Assembly (NCBI GenBank): GCA_024362935.1 | Contig: JANCRA010000011.1 | Coordinates: 4,898,001 to 4,962,000 of the forward strand | DNA: 64,000 nucleotides | DNA from: Setophaga petechia | Taxonomy: Eukaryota; Chordata; Aves; Passeriformes; Parulidae | Direction: 5' to 3' | Shown here: piece by piece, positions 13,020 through 25,630 of the stretch | Position numbering within the stretch: the stretch's first letter is position 1 | Layout of the letters: each line of letters opens with the position of its first letter | Program-made: the position numbers and the translations under genes | The notes under the pieces: generated by a model | Seen by the model: the letters and a program-made list of their open reading frames with translations, nothing else | What the model was told of the DNA's origin: nothing | The model's database searches: none

Positions 13020-15369
13020 GACTAAAGAAAAAAATGTAACCAAACACTCACCCCCCCAAAAAAAACCTCCCAAACTGAAAGTTCTAACTTGTTTTCCAAT
13101 GGATCATTTTCTATGATCAGTTTTAAGGAAAACAGCATGATACATGTGCCTTCTCTAGCAAAGCACTGGATTTCAGTAGTTCACCAAGTCCTTCCTAGTC
13201 ATATGTTCCATATGGACAAAGTTTCACTGTGAAGTGGAGCAGCTTTCATAGATATTTATAGCAAGAGAATGCATTTGGAAGGATTACCATAACTTTCTAA
13301 CTGAAGTTTTTCTTGTGGAGAAATTAATACTGAATATTTTTACCAAAATCAAGATTTCAGGAGAGCTGACAACATAATCTTGAATTTCACTGGTTTTTTC
13401 TTTTTTTTTTTTTTTCCTTTTGGATAGAACATGAAATTCATGCCGCAAGGAGAGAGATAAGAGAGAAGGAACACATTTTGATCATAACACTAAACTTTGT
13501 TTTTTAGTGCCTGTGCTCTCAACACAGTGTGGTGAAGCTATCACAATACTTCCACAGCATAAATTTTTTCTCTTTGTTTTGGGGATTTTTAAATAAATTG
13601 TTGAGTGTCTGTTTGGTGTTGCTGCACTTTTTGTTCTTTGTATTACAGAAGTGCAGTACCTAACAGTGTAGTGGTAAGTATAGTGTGCACTTTATCAGAG
13701 GATCCCCAGTTGTACATCTTAGACAGGACTTTCCTGTGTTACCCATTCCTAACTATAGCTTGTCCCAATGGCAGGATGTGACACAGGCATTTTGTCATCA
13801 AAAAATCTCAGTAGGAAACTAAAAGGAGCTCATACCACATACTTCCAGCAATTAGCTCATCTCCAGGGAGTGACAGAAAAGAAAAACACATCGTGTCTGT
13901 AGGTTGACAAGGAACCTAAGAACATAGTTTATTTAGTAAGTAAAAATGAAGATTTTCAAACAGCTTACAGAAGGCGCCAAAGGTGGTGGAGTAAGGGCAT
14001 GGTAATATGTTCTATCTCCACTGCATATATCACTTACTGAGGTGCTTTCTTTAGGTGGAGTTTTCTTTCTCCACCTATTTATTACACAGCATATGCAAAG
14101 CCAGTAATTTGCTAAGTATTATTTTAACTTAGTTTATCACAATTTGAAAGAAATTCATGCAGGTGTGCAGCAGTTACTGCAATCTTCCCCACAGAATTGC
14201 TCATATCTTGGAAGTGTACACCAGTGTGGGGGACATTGGAAGAGCTCTGTTCTCAGTAAATCTTGGAATAGGTTGATATATTGGCTAGACTGGGTTATAG
14301 CAGAGTAAACACCTGGAATGGAAAGTGATGAAGACACATGTATGTCTGGGGACTGTTGGTCACTAACATATCACACTGGTGTGTCAACTAGGACTGCCAT
14401 TTGAGCAGTGTTTGAACTCAAATGTTGTAGTAATGCTGTTTTAATAATTTAGTGTTGTCTAGTCTACATTTGCGAAAACCCTTTGCTAAATTCTTAGAAC
14501 TGACATAATGAGATTCAGTGGCTTTTTTTGGCTCTAGGAAAAGCATGTTACGTGTTCTTGTATCTACCTATTTATCTATCTGCAAAATGAGACATTCAGA
14601 GAAGCGTTTCATTCCAAATGCGAGATAAACCTCTAGGTTGCAAAGAATTGAAAAATTACTTTGAAAAAGAAATATGTTGACTATTTTTCACTCCGCATGC
14701 TATGTATAATGAAAGTGTCCTTTCTGGTGTGTTTAAAGAACAGACAGAATCAGCCAGATGGAGGAATGTCAATAGAGGACCACTCAGAGGGTTTACAAAT
14801 AAACTCTCATCTGCACAGATCAGTGCCTGTCCTGTCTGCTGAGAGCCCACCTGGGAGATGGGGGTTCCTCTGTGCTGATGGTTTGCATCAGGGCAGGAGT
14901 TGAACTAAGACCAAGTCACTGGCCGCCTAATGGTGCATGGCTGATGTTCCGTGTCTTATATCACATGCTAGACCACATTAGGTGACTCTAGACAGAGGGA
15001 CTTCATCAAGGGAATGCAGGGATGGCACATAGGACCTTTGTGATCAGAGCACTGTCCACATACAGTTTGTGAGGAACCAAGCATAGCTAAAAGTTAGTTG
15101 TCTGTTTAATTCTGTTTAATTTTGTATGCTTTTAATTCCAGAAACTGAGACTGCTTTGTCCATGGGTTTATAAATATTTTACACACATTTTTAATGAATA
15201 AGAAATTGAATTTAAGGGTCAGTAGCAGATTCAATTACTTTTTCAGGTACTTGTTTAATTATTTCTCATTATATTTGTAAATGTAATTTTAAGATCTTTA
15301 AAAATAAATTAATATAGGCCATCAGAGAATCATCTCCAATAGATAACATGAGTGTTTGTTACTTCTATT

Positions 15370-15500
15370 ATACCATTAGACGAGGATCTCAAGAGTTTTT
15401 GATGAGTACCAAAGTCTTGCAAGGAAAAGAGATTTCCCAAGGTCATACAGTAGTTTTATGAAAGATTCAGGAATAGAAGACTGCTCCATGCTTTATCTGA
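15370..15500 (+). mobile_element. MIR-like SINE relic (tentative)
   Basis: The order of elements follows the MIR core: a diverged copy of the region around 'cagatgaggaaactgag', then TTCCCAAGGTCATACAG, then an AGATTCAGGAATAGAAG-like stretch where MIR has its 'ggattcgaaccc' part. Divergence is high. A profile search is needed to separate it from other CORE-SINEs. Confidence 0.45.
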
Positions 15501-16899
15501 TCTAATCAAATAGTTTTCCAGATGGTAAAGTTTTTTCCTAATCAGTCTTTCCATCTTTTGTATGTTTCCTACAAGAGACATCATACTTAAAAGATCATCC
15601 TGTGGAATAAAGATTTGGAAAAAGGATACTGGGAGCAACCCTTGATTCTTTGAATAGATTGCCCTAATACATGCCTTTCACCATTTAAATAATGTATAAT
15701 ATAGTGATGTTCAAAGTAAGGTTATTACTGAAACCAACTGCTTTTATTCATTAAAATATCAACAGAGCAGTGATCCTGATGCAAATGATGAAACAAAATC
15801 AAAAGGTTTCAGATAAAATCATTACCATCACTGTGATGTCAGTTATTGGAAAAAATGAAACATATAAGTTACTTGACGAAATTGTATTTCCAAAGAGAAG
15901 ATTTGAAGTAAAGCCTAGTTATTCTTCACTGTGTATTCTAGACTGCAGTATTTGTGAAGGATTCCAGACATTCAGCTGTCAGGCAGTAATCCAGTCCCAA
16001 AGTTAGGAGTAAGATGCCATTGTTTAACTGTACACACACGTGTAGTTTCTTTTCTGTGAACCTTCAGAAAGGGAAAAGGATGAAGTTGAAGTTCTGAAAA
16101 ATTAAATTTAAAAGTTAGCCAGGTTCCTCTGTCCTATTATCTTAACATCCATTTTATCACTGACAGAAATCTGGTTTGGCTCTTGAAGGTAAAATTCTGT
16201 CTCCTAATATGCCTTCAAGACATTATTACACCTTTAGTTCTCAGGTCCATAAACCATTATTCTGGGTGCTCATAAATATGCATTTCCTTTACACTTTTAA
16301 TAAGCTGCTATTGCTGTCATTCACTTTTAGTTAAGACCTGTCAGGTGGTGTTTCTGTTGAAGGAAAGAAGTTTAAATTACGGGTGAACTGAAGATATGTA
16401 GTTCTTAGGCATGCTAAAATTATGAGTGAGTTGTAGAGATTATTCCTCACAAGTAATTTTAGGATCCCAAGGGATAATGGTGATATGTATAAGAGATGTT
16501 CCCTTCTTGGCTAATTCCATTAAAAGCTTCTGATTTCTGCGTTGCTGGAGTGAGACTCCAAAAATCTGCTTTTCTATCTTACATAATCACTTTCACAGTA
16601 TCCTATGACATCCACCTCTGCTACGACTGTCAGTGCATTGACTTCTGGAGTGAGGGTGATATGTAGGTCTGACGAAGCATCCTTTGCAATGTGCTTCATT
16701 GAAGTGAGAACTGCAAATGCTGTCAGTATTACTGGAAACCTTTTCCTTAAGCAGAATTAATAAATTACACCTTGTATTTTGGGATGGATTTGTTATATAC
16801 AGCTGGTCCAGAATGATATGACTTACTAGTAAGAAATGAATCTCTGCATCTTGGCAGAGAGCATTCTATTTATTTTCAATTCTGAGAAAAGCATTATCC

Positions 16900-17000
16900 A
16901 CTGGATAAGACACTGGATCAGAAGTTAAGGTGTTCAGGATCACAGTTTTGCCATTCACGGTGCCTGACTTCTTGCAGGTCTCCTTACTCAGATGTTTTCT
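16900..17000 (-). mobile_element. MIR-like SINE relic, minus orientation (tentative)
   Basis: The plus strand reads ACTGGATCAG, then CAGTTTTGCCATTCAC, then TTCTTGCAGGTCTCCTTACTC, then a TTTTCTTCC end. This is the order of a reverse-complement MIR (single 'ctctgccact' block, 'accttgggcaag', 'ctcagtttcctc'). It is strongly diverged. Confidence 0.4.
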
Positions 17001-18237
17001 TCCTTTCACTTTCCAAGCATGGTTCTGATTATTCACAGGATATCCCCTTCAGCTCTTGCAGGTCTTCTGCTCCTAGGTGAATGACGTGAATCCTATCCCT
17101 TCTACTAAATCGATAATTTTAGTCTGTTCCCCACAAGTTCTAGCTCCAGTCCAGGCTTTGTTTGGTTCAGACCTGGGAAGATTTTCTTTAGCAAGTTGTG
17201 ACCAGTGGTGAATTAATGTAAACTTGGCAGCAAAGTCTGAGGTTAATGTTTAAAGGGATTTCTGCCCAACAAAGCAGATGTTACAGAGAAGTGGCCCTAG
17301 CTTCTCCTGAGCTGTACTGTCTCTGGTGCTCTGTCTCTGGTTCATTATGTGACTTTGTTAGTCTTTGTTTACTGCAAGGCTTTGTTTGCTTCTCATAAAA
17401 TCAGATATGTGCTTTAATACTGTTCAAATAGTGCCATCCTATTGTGTGTGAGAACAGAAAACTGAAGCTGATAGAAACAGATGTGATGTGGTATTTGCAG
17501 TGAAAGTCCTCTTTATGTTTCATGTGGCCTCTTCTGTTCCCTGAGTTGCTCAGGTTTTCCATACTACCTCCAAGGCCTCTCTGTTCCTTTTGGGAAAAAG
17601 AAGCTGTGAGTGACAGATTGTGTCATTCCCTTCGTGGATGAGTTGTCACCATCCCTCCTTTAAGCAAAGCCCCACAGCAGAAAGGTTAGTGAAGTATTGT
17701 TGGGGATGTCTCTGCCTCCTTGGAGGGTGCTTGTGGAGAAGCATCAGACATGGGAGAAGGGATGACTCCAAGTTCCTGTGGTCCCACAGTCCCACATGAC
17801 AGTCCCTGTGTCATGCCCCAGGGACTGGCCCCAGTCACCTAATAAGGCTGGACATGTCAGGTAGTGTGTTGTCAACTACAGCAGAGAGACAGCCTCCTCT
17901 CCTGAAACACCAGTGACTCTTTATCCAGAAGGTTTAATAGTGTTGCTACAGTACTTGGTGATGTGGTGCTTATTCAGCAAACATTTTTGGAATGACTTAG
18001 TAGTGTTGTCTGGCAGTAGCACAATACACACCAGAGTAATTAGGAAGAAGTTTAAAATTACTGTTATTGAAGAAATTTTTCAGGCACTGGTTGATTTGGT
18101 CTTGCTTAATGTCAGAGATGTGGTCTGGAAGTATTTCTTGACAGTTTGTATAGGCTAGGGCTGCTGAACAGATTTTCTTCAGTGAGGAATGAAGGAAGGT
18201 GGCATCCTTTTGACCAGGATCCTTTTGATCTTGGTGC

Positions 18238-18269
18238 TAGAATCATATATGTATAGAATCATATATATG
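18238..18269. repeat. Short tandem duplication, 16 bp x 2
   Basis: TAGAATCATATATGTA is followed directly by TAGAATCATATATATG. It is AT-rich, consistent with replication slippage. Confidence 0.8.
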
Positions 18270-19556
18270 TTGAATTTTTTTCCTAAAAACATAACCCAGT
18301 GAATATCTGACTTCTCCTTTATTGATTAAGTGATTTTAGTTGCTTCTGTTCTGTTCAAGGTCAAAAGACAGTAATTAATTTAAGACAATGGTAGAAATTT
18401 CTGTCTCTGGAGTTGCAGAGATAAGAAGAGCAGAGAAGATATTTTGTGGAACATCTGTTACATGGATGTGCTTGATTGTGGGCAACTGAATAGGATGACT
18501 TGGTTTTCAGTTTGTATATTTTCCTTTTTTGTCTTTAAGTGCTGTCAATAGAGAACTATTAGTAGTATTTTCCTACCTTCCTGCCTAAGCATAGGCCAGT
18601 GTTTATTGGAGCTAACCTCTGGTAATTATAAAGCCAACATCACAGTAACAAGCAGACAGATGGAACATATAATATTCATAAATTATTGATTGCAGCTTCC
18701 TTATTCTTCACAGTAAGCTTTTCAAGATAGGGACAGTTTCTTGTAAGGATCCACAACAGGGAGATCAGCAACAGCCAATGTGTTTTGTCAAATCAGTTCA
18801 ATTTTCTTCTCTGACTGAGTAGCAAACTTAGCATTGATGGAGAAGAGGAAGAAGTGCAATTTACCTTCACCTTGTCAATGTATTCTTGTAAACAAACCAG
18901 CGATATTTGAATATTAAGCTACTGCAGGATGGGTACCAAACTGATATGAAAGCTGTTCTCAGTAGTTACTAGTGGATCCAGAGTGGCCTGGACCCAGTAT
19001 TTTAATTGGCAGTGGGATGATGATTTTAGGCTGCAAATTATACCAGTATGAGAGGTAAATTCAAACTGAATTTTAAAAATCAGGGAAATGTCCTGGAAAA
19101 ATAAAATAAAATACAACAAAAAAAGGGCAGGTTTCTTAACTGTGGCATAAATATTCAACCTACAAACTAAGTGTAAGAAATGCTTATGCAATAATCTTGG
19201 CGAAGGGCTTTATAACAGTGAGTAGAGTCACAGACGGACTGATTGAATGTGTAAGAAGAGATAAAAGATACCAATAAGATCTGCTTCCACTTTTGAGGGG
19301 GCTATATCTCATTTCCTCTGTTTGCAGCCAACCATTAATAAAGTCAGTGTAAGCCAAATTGCAGCTGGGTGGAGTCTGAATCAGTGGCAGAAAGACTCAT
19401 TGTATTCTGTGTGTCTCTCCTACCACACCTTATGCTGCCTTTTCCACACCTCTTATAATCAAAGAAATAGTACAATAGTTTCTGGTCCCCAAAAATCATC
19501 TCATCAACTGTTTAGTAAAAATGTGGCTTTTAATTGCATTGATAGTGAATACTGCA

Positions 19557-19870
19557 CAGAATCATAGAAGGGTTTGTGTTGGAAGGGACCTCATCTTGTT
19601 CTGACCCCTGCCGTGACATGTATCTCATCTGCCATGGGCAGAGATACATCTCACCAGATGAGGTTACTCAGTGCTCTATCCAGCCTGACCTTAGACACTT
19701 CCAGGGATGGGATATCCGCAACTTCTCTGGGAAACCTTTTCCAGCCTCACCACCTTCACAACAGAGAATATTTTTTTTCTAATATCTAATCTAGACCTAC
19801 TCTTTTTCAATTTTGGGGCTGTTCTCTCTTGACCTGTTACTATGTGCTCTTGTAAATAGTCTCTGCAGTA
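19557..19870 (-). mobile_element. CR1 LINE 3' end (minus orientation)
   Basis: It begins on the plus strand with the reverse-complement CR1 terminus CAGAATCATAGAAGGGTTTG, then GTTGGAAGGGACCTC, the 'cttccagggatgggatatcc' block, CAACTTCTCTGGGAAACC, and TAATATCTAATCTAGACCTA. This is the standard order from the 3' end inward. It is moderately diverged and truncated at the element's 5' side. The overlapping frames of about 70 codons are products of this repeat. Confidence 0.92.
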
Positions 19871-21855
19871 GTAGTTTTGGTTTGCTTTCTTCATTTTCAG
19901 AATTTATACTAAAATGTGGTTGCTTATATGAAAGTGTAACTGCAAGCAGTTGTTCCATAGCAAAGTTGTACAAATGTACTCAAAACAACATATAGGAAGT
20001 AATGTATGTATATATTATGTAGATGGAGAAGAAAGAAGCTAAATGCCCACCCAGTTTCAGTTGATCTGTTTTGAATTAATTGTGTTAATTTATTTTTAAG
20101 AAAGGTACTTAATATTTTCATAGTTGTCTGTTTGAGTAGGAAATTTAACAAGATTGTTAGAGAGGTTAATTGAAGAGCTGCCATCCTGTGTGTGGAGGCT
20201 CCTTTTACTTGGAACTCCTTTGCTGTTTAATGGCTGTAGGTATGCACCTGTTGGACTTAAGCACAGGATTGCAACAGATAGTTTAGCACTGAAAGGCATT
20301 AAAAAGGACTGCCTATCAAATAGTAGTAGTAAGCATCAATATTTTTAGCGTTGTTCTTCAGATCTTTCATTATAGTCTTACAGTTAATAAAGTATATTCT
20401 ACAGGTATTGAAAACAAATTTCCTGAATAATTAGCTGATTTATTGTTTTTGTTTGCTGTTCTGTACATTATTAATAATTGATTTCCTGAATTTATTTTCT
20501 TAAATAGTTATATAGATTTCTAAAATATTCCTTAAGTATCAGAAAAGGTGCTAATTTAAATATGTTCTTAATTACTTGCTACAATCAAAGTATGTCTAAT
20601 ACAAATTTTAAATGTAAACCAATTTTTAAATGAAAAGCTACTTTTCATGGCAACTCATAGAAAATTTGTGGGATTTTCTGCTTCCAGTCAGAATACTATA
20701 TTTAACTAATATTACCAGACTTCTGGGTTGGAATCAGGGAAAGATAGCAATAATTAAATGGGTATATTTTGATGTACTTAAGAATGCATTATATTTTGGG
20801 GGTTTTAAATCTTGCATGCAGCATAAAATGAAGTTATTCATTTTAATGCATCCTTCTTGTTGGCTTAAAGCTGAAATATAGTTGCTTGAAAATTAATTTA
20901 CCCCTCATGAATGACTGGTTGGATTATCTTTGTAGCATTAAATGTCAACCCTGAGCTCAGAGCACATTGTGTCTACAGTAAAAAGTTGTCCCTGAGCACT
21001 TAATGTTGTGTTAAATGATGATGTGTCCTTTGCAAATGTATTATTAGTGTCAAGCTGTTCCGTCTCTCAAGATTGAAAAATGGTCAGTGATTTGAGCTGC
21101 CATTAAACCTGAATAAAATAGAGAGGCTGTGGGGGGTTTTCACGCCTTTTCTTAGTACAGACAGAGTCTTGTGTAGGTATAAGACATATAAAAATCTTCC
21201 TGTTAACCTAAGACTCCAAAAACTCCCTTTGGAATCACAGCAATTAAAAAGAAGAAAATCTCACTTCTGCTTCTCAGGAGAAGAATGGTCATTGAATTTA
21301 TCTGTGTGACACTCATAACACAAAACACAATAATAAATACTTGAGAGCTTGATCTTGTTTCCATAGATGTGAGCTAGGGCTGTGTTGCCAATTCTCAGAT
21401 AGAGGTTATAACACTGTTACTGCTGTGTGGTTTGCCAACCGATTTTTACTGAAGTTAGGCTTGAAATTCCCATGGAACCTTGTTTTTCTGAGGTTCCTCA
21501 ACATTCTAAATAAATAGTTATTTTCAGAATGAAGCAGGCATGTTGAAGATGTGTTCTGTGAGAGTAGAGTTTCACAGAGTTTCACTGGGTTGAAATAAAT
21601 TTTATTATTCAGTGAGTATACAATGACTGACTTAAAATCTCTCAAAAATCATAGAATTAAATACTTGTTCATGCACTTTAGGAGGCAGGTGTGTAGGGCA
21701 CTTCTGTGGTTTTCAATGGTGTTACAAAGCACTTTAGAAAACACTTCTTTACCCATGCCCAACACCTAACTTGCTGGCATTTAGAAAGGCACTTAAGGAA
21801 AAGTTTTACTGCTATGTATGAGATGATAGAGCTCAGTTTTGAGCTCATACTCAGT

Positions 21856-21885
21856 TTTTCTTACATCCCAGGGCATGTAAGAAAA
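21856..21885. repeat. Perfect 11-bp inverted repeat, 8-base loop
   Basis: TTTTCTTACAT (21856-21866) pairs with ATGTAAGAAAA (21875-21885) around the loop CCCAGGGC. A local direct repeat of GAGCTCA lies just upstream. It is in TRIQK intron 1. Confidence 0.85.
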
Positions 21886-22369
21886 TAAATGCTTGCCTTT
21901 ACTCCTATTAAAAAACAAACTACTCTAAAGTTAGGGAATAGGTGGTAGTGCAAACTGATTTGAACCTTTTAGTCCATTGACTTGCTGTTTGCGGACCCTA
22001 CTGAATTCCTTGGGTGCACTTTAGTTCCATTGCAATGGTGGCATTAAGGTACTTCAGGCAAAGTGATTTTATGATTAAATTCTCTCTCAGCTGTCAGCCA
22101 TTCAGCTGGTTCCACGGAACTGATTCCCTGATAGTTGAAAAAGGCAAGTGCCATGCACATGCAGAAGAAAACAAGGACGACATGGACATACGTGTAGTGA
22201 AGGGTCAGGATGTCCATCTGGAGCGCAGCATGTACAAGAAGAGGCTGAGAGAACTGTCTTTACAGCTTTAAGAAGAGAAAGCTGAGATGTTATTGCTGTT
22301 TACAAATACTAGATTGAGACCACAGGCAGGGTGAAGCTAACTTTTCTCAAAGGCGCACAATGTAGGACA

Positions 22370-22632
22370 AAAGGCAAGTTAGAATATGAATATTCTCAGT
22401 AGCTAGGTGAAAAATAGCTTTACTAGAAGGATGACCAAATGTTGGGAAGAGTTTCTTAGGGAAGTTGTGGAATCTCTACCTTAGGAAATACTAAAAACTC
22501 AGCTGGATAAGCTCAGCTAGACTTGCTCCCAGACTCACTGGAGCTGACTTTCAGGTTTAATGCAGTTTAAAAACTGGCTCTGTTCTGAGCAGAGGGATGG
22601 ATCTTATGACCCCCAGGAATGTCTTCTAGCCT
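22370..22632 (+). mobile_element. CR1 LINE 3' fragment (plus orientation)
   Basis: It follows the CR1 sense 3' end: GGAAGTTGTGGAATCTC (usual 'gaggttgtggagtctcc'), AATACTAAAAACTCAGCTGG (usual 'atattcaaaacccgactgg'), then CTGTTCTGAGCAGAGGGATG and GACCCCCAGGAATGTC at the end. The terminal octamer is lost and divergence is high. Confidence 0.8.
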
Positions 22633-25610
22633 ATCCCCTGAGACTGTAGCTTAAAGCAGGACCATAGCTGGTATAGGGGAGCAGTTCTGAAGATGCAGTC
22701 TGCTAATTATGGTACAGAGTGCAGCGGCTCTGTAGCACAGGCATAGCTAACTGGCTTGGGAGCCAGCACCTCATAGCTGGGCAGGGATGGAATTTAGGCT
22801 GTGGTTTTCAATGCAATTCACAGTCCCTTTGTGGCTCTGGGATTTTCTCTTTATAGTACTAAAAATACCAAAGATAATGGTATTATTAGTACTATGTATT
22901 ACTTCAAAGGTAATTTGGCTGTGTTTGTAATGTCTTGAATCAAGATAAAGTCATGTAGGAACTGGTTCTTCTTCTCTGTTTATCCCTTAGAGCTATTTCC
23001 TTGATTCATATTTATTCTCCTTAACCTTAGAGGTGAAGCCAACCCACCTGATTTGGGTTCTGAACATCTCTAGTTGTTCTTGACAGTGAAACAGGCAGCA
23101 CCAGGGAGCTCTTTAGGTTGTGCTCGGCTGCTGTCGCTCACTCTTTGGAGAAGTCTCTCTGTGGGAGTTAAAGAGAGACCTAAACTAGCAATTACCTAAA
23201 ACTGAACTCAGGTGTAATGGGTGTGATATTCTGTGTCTTGCATATAGGGAGGTTGTGGAGGATGGCATGACTGAACCTTCCCCGATCCTGGGCCTTTTTT
23301 CATGCTAATGAGATTTAATTCTCCCTTACCCCTGTTACTGCAGGTAAAAGGATGGGATGCTTGAAGTCAAACCCTGAAAAGACCAGATGTCCATTTTCTT
23401 GTTCTGTTTGTTCTGTGAGGTTTTGTGGAGGGTTCCTGGAACCTTCGCTAGTTCATATCAATAATCACAATAAACCAATTGATTTCTGCTTAACTAGGTG
23501 TGTGATTTCACACTTGCAGTTTGTCAGTAAGTCTTGCCACAATCTATCTTTAGTTTCTAATTAGATATGTATTTTAGTATGGCTTTCAGTATCAGTTACA
23601 GTAAGGTACTTTAGTTAAACTGCTACTGGTAACTAAAATTTACCCTTTAGTTGTAGTTTTATTGATCCTTAAGCAGTACTTTAACATATGAAATGGATTG
23701 CTAATGTATGGAAAACATCTTACTAATCTTCTGAGTATGACTATAATACCAGCACAGAAAAATTCAGGACAGCAGTTTGTTGGTTGTTACAAATTATACT
23801 GAAAGTGTTGAAATGAATTTTAAATCTGTAGCATGATTAAAAAATTTAACTATCTGTCAGGTTTTTTGGCATGCTGTAAATAACTCATCTTCAAATTATT
23901 TGTCTGAGTAATTAAATTTAGATTGCACATTTCTCATTTCAAATATTTTGACTCTTATCTATTTGGTTTTCCATTGTGGCTTAATTGATGTGGTCTATAT
24001 AAACGGACAATAAATTTATATACCTTTGTTATAAAGATCAGTCAGTGAATAGAACTTGGTATTCATCCCAGACAGAATTATGATTGAATGTATTTGCAAG
24101 ATTAAAGCTCTGAATTTACTTCTTTCTAATTAAAGGCAATTAAAGATTTGCAGACACAAATAAAAGACAATGAATTGAGGAATAAGTGTAGAAGCAAGTC
24201 CATTTGCAGGTGAAAAGAAGTGCCTTTGAAGCAGAACCAGCTGTATTTTCATTGAAAGAATAACAGTTTAGGAAGCTTTTCTGCATGTGCTTGCTTGATA
24301 GCATAATGTACTCATAAGCAGCTTACCCAGTACAGTATTCAGAAAATAGCAGTGCATTAATTTTTAAAGTAGCAAATGCAGGCGAAGAGCAATGCTGCCA
24401 CATGATGATAATGAAGGTGGATATTGTAAAGTCTGCTGAGAGAAAAGAAAGCAGGGAGCTCCTGAAATGTGAACATTTATAAAACAATAACTAGATATTC
24501 ATATGATAATAAGCTTGGACAGCAGCATCAACAAAGGCCAAAGATGCAGTCGTGTTTCTGCTTAAGCCTGATGAATTGAAAAGCAGAGAGGCAGTCTTTA
24601 GTCTGTTATTCAATTCCAGTAATGAGCTATTGTTAGAATGAAAGAGTAAATATCTAAAAGGGTTGGAAATACAATTTTTTTTTCCTTGTGAAGTTATTCT
24701 GAAGATTTTTTTCAGGTTGTGTCTTAAACAGCAGCATCTTTAAACACAATCCTAAATGTGGTCAGTTTTCTGTAATACAGCGCTCAACATCCTGCATTCT
24801 TGGTTGCATGCATAAAGGAGCTTGGTATGTATGCAGAGGGACAGTGTTGTGCAATATTTCTGTGACACTGCCAGGTAGTATGCACAACAAAATTACTCCA
24901 GAACTTAAATAACTTGCCTAACTTATACATATTACTTAGGTTTTTTTGCATTTATTGTCATGCCATTGGAGGTTTTAATTAAAAAGAATACTGAATATAC
25001 AAGATCAGGTAATCTCTGATCATAATATATTATGGGATCTCAATTTCCCTTGTAAGCAGAATTAAATTTAAAAAATCTTGTAAAATTCGTAGATTTTTAT
25101 TCCTAGCTACATGAAGAGAAACAAACTCACTTTGCATATTGTATGAATCTCTAATATCCACTCTGAAGGAGGCACCCTTTGTAATTTTTCACAATCTAGC
25201 TGTTTTAGTAGCTAAAAAGCTCCCTTATCTTCACCCTGTTCTAATCCTACAGCTAGTAAAATAGTCTTCATTTCCATCCCAGGAAAGTTTTCCAAACAGG
25301 ATCTGTAAACATGGCACAGCTTACTTCATGTGCCACTGAGGTCACTTTGCCACCAAGGAGTGGAAAAGAAGGATGGAAGGAAGGGAGGAGGTGCCAGGCA
25401 AGCTCTGTAGAGTTTCTGACAGGCAAGGGTTACTTCAGGCACTGGATGGGAAGGTGGATGGTCTTTGGAGGCAGTGTCAGGAAGCAGGACAAGCAGAGAA
25501 CTGCAGTCAGTAAAAATAGTTGCCTTATCATGGAATACTTTAAGTCTTTGGCCTTAAAAATAGAAAGGAAGTGGTGGACCTGAAAAAGGAAAGAATTAGT
25601 GCATTTGTTT

Positions 25611-25630
25611 AAAAATAAATAAATAAATAA
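25611..25630. repeat. (TAAA)n microsatellite
   Basis: Four consecutive TAAA units in an A-rich run. Confidence 0.9.
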
